A stretch of 64,000 nt of DNA from positions 4,245,001-4,309,000 of the forward strand of contig JANTQA010000015.1 in assembly GCA_027625915.1 (NCBI GenBank), read 5' to 3'. Numbering within the stretch: the stretch's first letter is position 1; the number at the start of each line of letters is the position of its first letter. Positions 33,139 to 61,216 of the stretch are shown in pieces. The translations under genes were made by a program, and so were the position numbers. Below the pieces are notes generated by a model. It made no database searches. It was given only the letters and a program-made list of their open reading frames with translations, and was not told the origin of the DNA. The DNA is from Anaeramoeba flamelloides (Eukaryota > Metamonada > Anaeramoebidae).

Positions 33139-33519
33139 ATGAATCCATATCTAGGGTATTTATTTCAAAATATGTTGGTTGCAATATTTCCAAAAAATGA
33201 AAAAAAAATCTCAATTTTTTTGGTGAACACAATGTACTTAATTTCAATAAAAAAATGGAAATATGGAAAGTGTACAAATGATTTTTTAAACAACCAAATG
33301 TATTTATATGTTTTCAATACTATTCTAAAAATTGTTGAGATTAAAAAAGCTATGTGTATAATTTTTTTAAAGCAAAAAGAAAATTATAAAGACCAATTTC
33401 ATGTACTCAAAATATCAGATAAAATTGAGATCAGAAAATTTAATTTCTTTTATTTATGTAATACAATACTAAGAAAGATTTTGAATTATTACCAAGAATC
33501 AATAAATGATAGTAAATGA
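33139..33519 (+). CDS. Uncertain 126-codon ORF
   Basis: Starts with ATG and encodes a basic, Ile/Lys/Asn/Phe-rich protein (NPYLGYLFQNMLVAIF..., ending YYQESINDSK). No domain, signal peptide or repeat recognised. It is longer than most chance ORFs in this DNA, but its base composition is no different from neighbouring non-coding sequence. Listed only as a possibility. Confidence 0.2.
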   Translation: MNPYLGYLFQNMLVAIFPKNEKKISIFLVNTMYLISIKKWKYGKCTNDFLNNQMYLYVFNTILKIVEIKKAMCIIFLKQKENYKDQFHVLKISDKIEIRKFNFFYLCNTILRKILNYYQESINDSK

Positions 33520-34689
33520 CTTTGGATATTTTAATACTTTTTTGACCATTAATTTTAATGAATATATTGTAAAATAAATGTACCCCAAATCTTGGAAATA
33601 ACTTAGCACAAATAATAAAAACCAAAAAAGCAAAAAAAAATATAGAAGAAAAAACTTCATTCTTTCAGAAAAGTATTTCTTTTAATATGTAGATAAATAA
33701 CCAAATTAGCACTTACCAAGATGAAAAGATAAACAACTTTTCACTTAAAAAACGTGCAGTTAAAAATGAAAAAATCTTTTTTTTTTTACTAAGTATCAAC
33801 CAACTTCAGATTGTTTCGAAATAAGTGAAATAATAAACTTTAAATTAGAGTTGATATTCATCAAAGAAATAACTGATGAAATTACAAATTTTAGAATAAA
33901 AAAAAAAATGTTAAAAAAAAATTTACGTGTCTTTCGTTGAGGCGTCTTGTTCCAAAATTCCTAATTTCTCGGTAAAATTAATATTGTTGGAAATCATATT
34001 TTTTAATAGTAAGTGTATAGATTTTACAAGAAATTACAAACCACTCTTTTCTTAAAGTTAATATTGAGTTTCGAATATTTTTTTTTGGAATTGACTTTTT
34101 TATGAAAAAAGAAAAAGATAGGTATAAAAAAAAATTTAAAAGAAAAAAAAAAAAAGATAAAGAAAAGTAAAAAACGAAAAAAAAAAAAAATTGAAGAAAT
34201 TTAGCCAAATGATGATCTAATGATTGAAATTATATTTTGAGAAAAATAATGGATTAAAATCATGGTATATGTTATATTTCTTCTAAAAATGTGTATTTAA
34301 CCAAATCAGAGTTGCCAATTTGTCGTTTATCTGAAGAATTTTACATATGTTTCATTAAAGTAGTAACCTTAGTAATCTTTTCCACCCCAAACTAATCTGA
34401 AAAGAAAAAAATGAAATCAATTTAATATTTTTAACAATCAAACAAAACTTTAAGTTGGAATTAAAATATAATAAAATTTTACTTGGCTAATTTTTATTTA
34501 ATTCTTAAATCTGACTTTAATTTCAACATTTATAAAGTGATCAAAATAATAAGTGTCCAACGCCTTTTACCTACATTTAAAAATAAAATCTATGTTTTTT
34601 TTCTTCTTGTTCCAATATAGCATCTAATGTATAAATCAATAGCCTGCCCAAGAACAAATATTTTTTGAAATAAAATCCATGACATTTTG

Positions 34690-34745
34690 AGTTAATTTTA
34701 AATTGGGTATGAAATTTATTCAAAATTTTCTATCTTTTTTATATT
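34690..34745 (-). repeat. Fragment of the AAGAAACCAAT dispersed repeat
   Basis: The reverse complement contains AATAAATTTCATACCCAATT and AAATTAACT, matching the right half of 17374-17642. Only this core is recognisable. Confidence 0.45.
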
Positions 34746-37079
34746 TTTTTTTGAATTTTTAGTTTTTTTATTAAATTAAATATCTCCAAAAATTCACATG
34801 AAAACAAAAATTAGAGGAATTTCAGGAAATTTTTGAAGGAAAATTATCTGGAAAATATTATATTATTTTATCAAAAATAGATTAATATTTTTTTTAATGA
34901 AATTTAATGGATCCGTATTGAAATAGTAAATGAAAATTACTGTAAAATTTAAATGAAATTTTTATTGAAAAATTAAGGAATTTAATCAAAAATTTTGAAA
35001 AATAAATAAAAAATTATTGAATTTTCAAAATGAGTATTTTACTGTTTAATTATTCGATACACGAAAAAAGAAAAACCATACCAAAAATTGAAAAAATGGC
35101 AATATGAAAAGATATGAAAATAAAGTTAACATTGAAATTATTTTCTTGTTACAATATTACAAAGGTTTTATAATACATCTATTTTCTAAAATTTAATTCT
35201 TGAAACCCACAAAAGCATTTTACTTGGGGTCCAACAGTTTATTATTTTATTTTATATAATTAGAATTTGTTTATTTTTTTTAGATTTTTTACTTTTGTTA
35301 GAAGAAGAAAAAAAAAAGAAAAGAAAAAACCAATACCTAAAATTAATTATATGCTATATTACGGATTTATTCCATGTTTAAGCAAAAAAATAATTCCAAA
35401 AATATAAACTAAAAAAATAAAAAAATGAAATTATTTAATTTTTTTTTCATTACTTAGTGAGAAACTTAATAAAAATTGTGATTTAGAATGAAAAATTTTA
35501 TACTAATTGAAACCAAAAGCTAAGATTAAAAGTGGTTTTTACAATTCCGAAAGATCTTGTTGTTTTACAAAACTATTAAAATATTAATTAATAGTAATAA
35601 TTTATTTTAACCCCATTTTTTTAACTAGCATATTTGAAAAAGTGATAATAAAACAGTTAAAATTTTTAAGAATTGAATTGATAACTATCTTTATATTTAA
35701 TTCAAAAAATCTTTTAATAATTTTATATAAAATTTACAGATTTTTGAGGAATATTTAATTTTGATTGCTTTGAAACCCTACCAAGGAATTTTTGGAAGTG
35801 GCAACATTATACCATTATGAAAAATTTTAATTGTAACAACATTAATGAAATTAGATTTTTTGACTATCATGGGATACGGAAACTTGGAAACCAAAATATC
35901 CTTTTCTACCCTATCTTTGAAAAAAAATAATCTAAACCAGAGCTGAATATTTAATTTTTCAATTTTTTTATACAATTTTTTGATTAAATTTTTGGTTTTA
36001 TTAAATTATATTTTGGATCTAGAAATATGTATATGGGAATACTTGAAATTAATCCTAGAACCAAACCAAAAAAAAATACCCCAAAAGTTGTATATTTGAA
36101 ACACATATTTTCTTTTTGGAGATCATACATAAAAGATCACCTTTCCAAGTTATATTTGTTGAAATTAGGAATTATAAAAAAAAAAATCTATAAAAAGTAT
36201 ATTTTCGAAGATTTTTTTTTTATATCTTCTTAATTTATATAAATACAAACAATTTAAAACCTTGAATTTATCAACATATTACTATTTAGATTGTTTTTGA
36301 CAAAACTTTTTAGACAAATTTGTTATCAAATACCAATTTTAAATATTTTAATCAAACAAACCCAAAAAAGAATAGTATTTCAAAAGATTAAAATAAAGGG
36401 ATTGAATTATCGGAATCAAAAACAATTACAAAAAGATTCAAACCAAAATAAAAGAAAAAAACCAAAATCATTATTCAGGATTATTTCAAGTTTTCTATTT
36501 AGATTGGAAAATAAATAATTATTAAATCAAACAAATGTATCCAATAAATCTTTATTTCTGAAGACTAAATCAAAAATATATCTTATTTTCTCAACAAAAA
36601 CTAGAATTTGATGAATTAAATAAAAATTGGAATTTACAGTTCCTTTTATAAATTCTTTTAGAAAGGGAAGTGATTTTGTTAATCAAAAATTTTACATTAA
36701 AATTTATTTCACATTCGAATTTAAATTTAAATCAAGTTAAAAAGAATGAGTAATTGCCTCAAAAGTTACTGATAAGATCAAGAAATAAATGATTTTAATT
36801 TAATTTTTTTCTGGATCAATTATTGGTCTTTTTTAGATTTATATTTTTTAATTTATATTTAAATATATTATACTTGGATATCTGAAAAACTAATATTTAT
36901 AAAAATCATAATCTATTTAGCGAAAGAAATGATTTGAATTATTCATTTTGACTTAAACCCTGGTATTCAAATTTTGTAAAATGTGTTTTTTACTTATAAG
37001 AGTATTATTATTGAAATTTCCAAGACTTAATTTTTTTTAACTGAAATTGATTGAAATTACATTGAAAATTCATTGTCTT

Positions 37080-37190
37080 CATATTTACCAAACTCACTTG
37101 TTGTCTCTATTTTTTGAGAAAAATTTTACTATTTTATCCTTTATTTTTAGAATTTATTGATTTAAAAAAAGAACTTTAAGAAACCAATAA
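37080..37190 (-). repeat. Partial copy of the AAGAAACCAAT dispersed repeat
   Basis: AGAACTTTAAGAAACCAATA at 37169-37188 is the reverse complement of the 29505 copy's central hairpin end. Continuing on the - strand, AAATTCTAAAAATAAAGGAT and TTTCTCAAAAAATAGAG follow in the same order as at 17374-17642. Confidence 0.65.
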
Positions 37191-37339
37191 CATAATCATT
37201 TTTTATGAAATGTTGATTTCTTTCATTGATTGAATAATCTATAGACCCTTCTCGAAAAAAGAAACACAGTTTTTCTTTGGAAACACATATTAAACTTATG
37301 GATACCTGATATTTCAAAAAAAGTTTACTGGTATACAAA

Positions 37340-37761
37340 CAATAAAAATACACATTCCAAGAAACAGAGAGAACAAATTCCAATCTATTTCTTGGAAAAC
37401 TTAATTTGGAGAAATGTAACAAAATGAAGCTAAGATATATTCTATTTTTTGCTCAAAAGACAGTAATTAAATTATACTGGGAAACTATTTCAAAAGAGCA
37501 ATTTCATTCTGCATTAATGAAGGTGGTTTATGTTGTTAATTATAATAAATTTAGTTGAAAACAAGTACTCCTCAAGATCTTTGCAGGGTTATTCTTTTTA
37601 CTAAAAATGACTTAAAGTTCGAAATTTTCAAAAAGCAAAAAATTTATTTTACTTGCAATCCTTATCAATTCAAAAACCGAAAAAATTTGGATGACGAATT
37701 TTACATTGGACTGATAAAAATTGAAAGAATATCCCTTTGGGGTACTTTAATCTTCATTTAA
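37340..37761 (+). pseudogene. Coding-like open stretches, possible gene relic
   Basis: Two overlapping-phase open stretches, about 37346-37555 (LFLGKLNLEKCNKMKLRY, FAQKTVIKLYWETISKEQ) and 37555-37761 (TSTPQDLCRVILFTKNDL...), have more varied residues than the A/T background. They are in different frames, without obvious splice sites, and no family was recognised. They could be a decayed gene or transposon remnant, or chance. Confidence 0.2.
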
Positions 37762-37995
37762 TAAGATTATATTAAAAAGATATTTAATTGGTTATCTTAC
37801 AATAAGATATTCAGAACTGATCAAAAAGATCATAAAACTCAGGATTTAAAGGTTTGTACATGAATAAAATTATAAAAAGTGCCCAACACAAACAACAAAC
37901 TAGAAGGAATTACGGTTTTTAATTTTAATATTCTTTCTAATAATTGATAAAAATCATTTTTTTTACTTTTTATTCTTCTGAAAATTAGAATAAAA

Positions 37996-54443
<16,448 letters not shown>

Positions 54444-57400
54444 AGATCACATTAATTTTTAGTTTTACCTTTATTTATTTTTTTTTTTTTTTTATTTTTC
54501 TCGTTTGGTTTTACTTTTTATTTTTTATTTATTTTGTTTTTTAGGAAATAACTTTTGAAAATTAAAAAAATAATAAAGTTTCATTTTGTTCATAAAATAA
54601 TTTTATTTTTTATTAATTTTAATTTAATGTTATTATCCTCATACTATCTAAATTGTTCTTTTGAATTAATTATTGGATGAGATTAGTAATTGTTAGAAAA
54701 TTTTTTTATATTCAGGCAGCTACACACTCTCTAACAATGATAATCTTAAAATAAATTTCTTTTTAAGAAATTATTAAAAAGAAAAAACTTGTAAAGATTC
54801 AAGGTATTTTAATAAATGAAAATTTCTCTTTTCTTTAAAAAAAAAGAATTAAATATTTTACTTTTATATTTTTCTACAAGTTTAAATGTTTTCTTTTTGG
54901 AATGAATTGGTTACTTTTTGGATAAACTTTTATTGTTCCAGTTTACAATTCTTATCAAACCCTTGATATTTATCATCTAATGATTTTGTTTTGGTTTAAT
55001 TCTTTAAGGGTATTGCCAATTAACAAGAATTTGCTTAATACGCAAAGAGTGGCTTGTTACTAAAAAGGATCATTATAAATTACACTATTTTGATTTGGAA
55101 AAAATTCCAATAACAAAATAAAAAACATAAATTGATTGAATCGAAAAAATAAAAATTTTACTTTAATTAAATTAAAAAAAAAAAATTAGCTTTAATACAA
55201 ATAATAAAAAAATTTAAAAAAAAAAAGTTTGCAAGTTGTTTAATGAAAAAATTCAAATATCAAATAATAAAATCAAAGGATCTCATTGACAAAAAATAAC
55301 TAAAACAAATTTTTTTTTTTTGAATCTCTTTTGCTAAAAATGGAAATAACAATAAAAAAAGTTTAACAAACAGGAGTCAATTTGATAATATCCAAATATT
55401 AAGAATAAAAATTTTCTTTTCTTGATTAATATTTATTAAAGTTTAACTTTCTCCAATTTGTTATACAAAGTTTTATTATTATAAAAAATCTTTTTAAGTC
55501 GAGTTAATCCAATATATGGTTCTTTGGTTAAGACTGGATTCTTATAGGAAGTATTTTGATAATCATTTATAAAAATAACTCTTCTGAAAAATTTAAAAAA
55601 ATCTACAAGATCCCATAAAGTGCCAAAGGGGAATCATAGAAACAGGTACAATTTTATTCAAAACTGTTGTTAAAAATGTTTTACATTTGTGGATTTTGGA
55701 TCTTTCTTTATCATTTTTTTCGAAAAATGTACTTGCTTTTGAGAGTTGATTTTTACAGGTCTATGTGAGATTCTATACACACTCAAATAAGGGATAAATT
55801 CAATTTTTAATAGAAACATCTAAAATTATTTATAATAAACTTTTAATGATGTTTGTATTTTTTTTTTATTTTTTAATATTAATAATTATTCACATTTCAA
55901 GAAAGTTTTTGGTTTTTTTTTTAAGAACACAAAAAAAATCAAATTATTTTCAAAATAAATAAAATATTATAAATATTGGAAAAAATTCATTTTTTTAGAG
56001 AAAAAAAAACTAAAAAAGAATAACAAGAAAGATAAGTTTACACAATATATTCTTGAAATTCAAAAAACAAAATCAACTTTGAAATATGGTCATCTACCCT
56101 AAAAATCTACTTTGAGGTAATTGTTTTTTTTCAATAGTTTTTTTGATGTTTTTTTCGAAAATTTAATACAGATTCTTTTGAAATAATATATTTCACAAAA
56201 AAAAATATTTTTTGATCTTGTCCATTTAATTATTGTACATAATCTTTTTGTTCAATTTGTTAAAATTCAATAGTTTTATATAAGAAAATACTTTTAAAAA
56301 AAATTACCAAGATTACTAGAGAGATGATTTTTTTTTCCAGATTTTGGAACTTTTGAGATGCTTTTTCCTTTCCTGATAAAAATAAAATAAAAAAAAAAGT
56401 TTTATTACTTTGTGAACAACAATATTTACAATTTGGGTGTATTTGAAAAAATTTGAATATTTTCTATTTTCGTATATTTTCAGCATTTTTTCTGGTGTTC
56501 AATATCTATCTTCTATTGTCTTTTTATTAATTTTGAATTGAAATTTTGGCCAATAAAAATTAATAATATATTTTTTTCCATTTCAAAAAAATTTGTTTTT
56601 GACTGTACCGACTAGAAACTTCAGTATTAAAAAAAAAAATGATTTTTAGAAACTCCAAGTTGGAGGAGGAAATGAATATGTTATCTCAAATGCATTTCTC
56701 AAATATTAATGTTGATTGAAGTGAAAAAGATAAGGTATTGAAGAAATAAAATTATTTTTTAATAAAAAATTAAAAATGGAAAATTTTCTTTTATTGTTGT
56801 TATATTAAAACTAATTAACCAGAAATTTCCCAGGAACTAGTATTTATTTATGGTAAAGTTATTCAATTCCATTAAATACAAAGTCAATATTAACTAATTA
56901 CATCTTAAAATAAAAAACTATGGGAAGAACTGTTTTGTTTGTGTTTTTTTTTCAATTAACAAGAGTAATTGGATTTTAAAACAAAATGAAAAATAATCAC
57001 AAAAAAAAAACAATAAATAATTTATTCTGGATGAAATAAAATATGTTCTATTCATTAAATATTGTTCTATTCACTTAAATCAACAGTAATTTTTGATAAA
57101 TTTATTGTAAATTACCAATACATTAGGTCCTCAATCTGTAAAAATAGAATTGTTTTTTTTTTTTTTTTTTTTTTTGGTAATTTGAAAATTTGTTTAATAA
57201 ATAGGAATAACTGTTGTTTCTATCTCTTGATTTAGATTGAGAAAGAAGAAAAATAAATAAGATATTGATAAATTCTACTTTATAAAAAGTTAATTTCATC
57301 CTAAACTTCAATACAAAAAAAAGAAAATTCAAGAGAGTATTAATTTTTTAAAGTAAATTGTGAAGATGAGAGTTTTTTATTTCTTCAAATTTTAACAAAC

Positions 57401-58627
57401 AAAGATTTAATTACAATAAGTAACAATTTTATAATTATTAATTCGAAAAGAATGGTATTTTATTGATAGGGTCAGTGTAAATTACACTCTAGATGTCTTT
57501 TTACTTAAATTTCCTTCAAATGCGTTTTAAACGTAAAATCCTAGATTTCACGATTTTTCAAGTAAAAAACATACCCAATTTTTTAAGATTAAAAAAGAAA
57601 CAGCAAAAAATTGAAAAGAAAAAAGTAAAAGGAAAAAAGAAAAGAAATTTCAAAATCTTTAACAGTAATTGGTAAAAAATTAAAAAAAAAAAACCCAATG
57701 CTATCGTTTAATTAAGAACTCCCATAATCACAGCCACAATACTTTTGGTTTATTTAATTTAATTTGTTTATTGATCCTGAATGTTCACTTCGAGATCGTT
57801 GTTTAAGTTGTTATAATTTTCTTTTTTTTTTTTAATCTTAGATCCTTTAAACCTTTGGTTATTTTTAGCCTTTGTTTTTTTCGTTTTTATTTTCATGTTA
57901 CTCATACTTTCGTGTTTTAGTGTCACAGTATTAGCAAGTAACCACTTGATCTTTTTCCTTTGTAACTCTTCTTTCCAATAGAAAGAAGATTTAGCCAGGG
58001 GTAAAATGGAAAAAAATGAAAATAATGGTTTCTATTTAAAATCTTCTAAAATTTGATATTTAGGAATTTAAAATTAAATTAATTTTCTCCAGTTTAACAA
58101 TTAGATAGTGTTTTCAATTATTTGATCCAATTTTGTTTGAAATGAAGTTATCTCGCTAATTTGAGCTTCCACCAAATTGGAGTTGAAAAAAAAAAAATAA
58201 TCAACCTTGAAAAATAAATGATCAACTTGAAGAATAGACTCAATAAAAAATAAGTTGAGTTTTGTTTCATAATACAAAAAAGAACTCAAGCATCATCAAG
58301 ATAATTATTTAAAAAAATGAAAAAAATTTGTATATTAACTTCCATTACTTGGTCTGGATAGTGAAAAAGAAAAATAGTGGAACAAACTCTAATATTTTTG
58401 GTTGTCAGAAAAAATTCAAAATGTTAATTTTCGAAAAAAGTATGAATAAAAAAATTTCAAGTTTTATTGGCCAAATGTTACTTTTCACGAAATATAAAGG
58501 AATAAAAATAAAAATAATAATAAAAATAATTTGAACTATTAAAAAAAAAAAAGAAATAAAAAAGAAAAAACATGATTTTTATATATTAGTTTGATTTTAC
58601 TTTGACTTTTTTTTTTTTTTTTCTTTT
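54444..58627. other. Intergenic region between convergent Alfy-like and Rab genes
   Basis: About 4.2 kb. Long T and A runs (for example 57151-57175) dominate. Two minus-strand stretches stay open with coding-like residues, about 55764-55443 in two frames and about 58035-57800, but neither has a recognised family or a convincing exon boundary. No repeat with clear ends was found. Confidence 0.6.
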
Positions 58628-61216
58628 TTAACAGCAACCCAATTTCTTGCTATCACCATGTTTTAATTTAACAGTTTTTTTTTTTTGTTGTTTTTTTTTT
58701 TGTTGTTTTTTTGCTAATGTTATGGTAATTAAAATAAATAAAAGGAGAAAAAAAATTATATTTAAGAGAAAAATATCAGATGTATAAAAAAATTTAAAAA
58801 AAATATAAAAAAAAATTCTTACATTGTAATAACTTTTTCCATTAATTGCTTGAATGTTTCATAAACATTTTCACCACTTTTGGCACTTGTTTCTATAAAT
58901 GGAACGCTTAATTTTTCAGCCAGTTGCTATAATGATCAAACAAATCAGAATAAAAAAAAATTAAAATTATTAAGATTATTTATTGAGATAAGATGAAAAA
59001 AAAATAGAAAAATAAACAAAATTTAAAAAGTTTTTTTGAGAAGAAAAGTTTTTTGTTAAAACAATAATATCTATTTAAATATGAAATTATTTTGTATAGA
59101 CTACCAAATTTCAAATTTTAAAAAAAGGTACTTTTATCTCAAAGTGTAATAATGAAGATAAAAATTAAATCTCCAAAATTTTTGTTTTTAATTGATTTGT
59201 TAAGGTTTTTCGGTGTTTTTGATCACCTTTGTGAAGAAATAAAATATTTTGGGAACTTGAAATAAAATTTTTTGTTTGATAATTTGAAAATTACAGTATT
59301 TTAAATAATTTTTAAATTAAAAATATACAATTAAAAATAAATTTTTTCACTCTTGGAAGTTTTTTAATCTTGTAATTTCTTTCAGGCGATTTTAATAAAA
59401 AAATTACATTTTAATAAACAAAATTACCTTAACATTTATGAAAAAATTATCCTTCAATATTCTTTGGTGTTTTTTTGTCGAAAAATATTTTATAAAAAAA
59501 AAAACCAACACAAATCACTTGCAAGATAAAGACTTTTATTTAAAAAAGCAATCACTTATACCTTTACCTGCATTTTCAACAATAACGATATTTGTTGTAT
59601 GTTTAATCAACAGTTTTTAATTTTTTAATTTTTGTTTTTAAGATTTTCGAATCTTTCTTTATCCTTTTCAGTTTGTTTTGTTTCCCATTCGTAATTCTTT
59701 TTTTAAGTGTTGTTTAATGAAAGAATTTGAGAAAAGGTTTTTGAATTGAAAAAAATAATTTCATCCCAAAAAAAATGTTCACAAAGGTAATTTTTGACAT
59801 TTGTGTTGCAATTGCTGATAAAGACCTCTTTGAATTTTAGATCAAGGAGTCATATTTTTCAAACATTTACACATGTATTTTTTTCCTTTCTTGAAAATTA
59901 TTAAATATGAAAAAGTAAATTGTAATTGTCTTGATGAATTTCGAAAGGATAGAGAAAGTAAAAAACAAAATTTTGATAAGTCAGTCTTTAATTCATTCAA
60001 ATTTGTTTTTAAAAATCAAAATAGAGAAAATAATTGAAAAAGTGCGTCAATTATCCTGAATGTAAATTTTGAGAGAAAAAAAAACTAATACTTTTTAAAA
60101 ATTAAATATAATCCTATCTTATTTATTTTTAAAAAAATTAAAAAGGTAATTAGACTAAAAACCAATTTACAATCCATTCTGGTGTTTAAAAATATTAAGT
60201 TTCTCATTTTTTTTTTAAAATTATTAAACAGGATTTTACTTGTTTCTCTAAAATTTCTGCTCTTTTTTCGTTCAAATTTTGATATTGTGATAAACCAATT
60301 TTGTATGATCAGAAATTTCAAACGATCAATAATTCTCAATAAAAGTCTAACTCTTGATAAATTAATTTAATTTTCAAATTGAAAATAAATCCTGAAAAAT
60401 AATTGCCTTAAAAAAAAAGTGCGTCGTAGGTCTAAAACGACATATATAAGTCATTTAAGATGGTTAATTTTCAAAATAAAAATTAAAAAAGATTATACAT
60501 AAAAAAAAAAGATTGGAACATTAAGTATACAAATTTATAATTTTTATTGGTTTATTTATTTTTTAAGCTTTTTTTTTTCATTTTTTGATTTCTAAGTTCT
60601 CAAAAAAAATCTTCAGATTATCATTATTTTTTTTTTTACAAAGCAAAGCAAAAAAGCACAATATGAAGATCAATTTTAGATACAAAATATAGAAATAAAT
60701 CAACCAATGCATAAGAAAAAGATAAAAAAAAAATTAAAACACTAATTTACTAAATCTTGTTTTTATTTCAAATAAAACAAAAACCAATGTGTTATTTAAA
60801 GAATTTCAAACAAATCAATTTTGAAAAAAACAAAAAGCCAAAATCTTTTTTTTATTATCAATTACAAATCTTTATTTTAAACTATTCTTCTGCAATCTTG
60901 ATTAGGAAAAATATGTAAATTTGATTATTTTTGAAATATCATATTTTTTTTAATATTTATTGTTAAAAAACTTTTCATTTTTATACATTTCAAAAATAAT
61001 TAATTTATAATATTATAAATTTTTTATTTCTATGAATTTGAATATATACCTATATATTGAAAAGTAAAAAATAAAAAAAAGTAAAAAATAAAGAATAAAA
61101 AGGAAAGAAAATTTTTTTACTTCTCCGTTCTCTGTTGAAACAACTCTATCCTGTTCTAAATCTTTTTTATTTCCAACAAGTATAGAAAATACCGATTGTG
61201 AAGAATGCTTGTTAAT
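58628..61216 (-). CDS. Rab-family small GTPase, 3' part (three last exons)
   Basis: Exons 61216-61121 (32 codons), 58926-58823 and 58649-58628 join in phase. Encoded: G4 box LVGNKKDL after INKHSSQSVFSI, then DRVVSTENGEQLAEKLSVPF and G5 box ETSAKSGENV, helix YETFKQLMEKVIT, and tail IKKLGCC. G4 (NKxD) reads the guanine base and G5 (SAK) supports it. The double-Cys end is the geranylgeranylation site of Rab proteins, so the product should be a membrane-attached traffic regulator. The 5' exons with the P-loop and DTAGQE switch are not seen up to 64000 and probably lie beyond the window. The last exon is only 22 bases; without splicing at GTAAGA (complement at 58822) the protein would end ITM with no Cys. 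Introns are 2,194 and 173 bases. The Rab subfamily cannot be assigned from this part. Confidence 0.9.
58927..61120 (-). other. Intron of the Rab gene (2.2 kb)
   Basis: Bounded on the - strand by GTAAAA and TATAG; the join is fixed by continuity of the GTPase fold (TENGE|QLAEKL). No elements with clear ends recognised; small ORFs inside are A/T-run artefacts. Confidence 0.8.

Larger units (their letters stand above)
32449..37995. other. Intergenic region upstream of the Alfy-like gene, 5.5 kb
   Basis: Holds a TA-flanked MITE (32752-32948), an uncertain ORF (33139-33519), two partial reverse copies of a dispersed repeat (about 34690-34745 and 37080-37190) and coding-like open stretches near 37340-37761. 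The rest is A/T-run DNA. The Alfy-like promoter must lie near its right end. Confidence 0.6.

Noticed and set aside
55443-55764. Minus-strand open stretches briefly suggestive of a telomerase or P-type ATPase fragment
   Set aside because: The two pieces are in different frames without usable splice sites, the similarity is a few residues, and open runs of about 50 codons are expected by chance here.
57800-58035. Minus-strand open stretch of about 75 codons ending in a Lys-rich tail
   Set aside because: Possible acceptor only; no donor partner, family or upstream exon. Length is within chance expectation for this composition.
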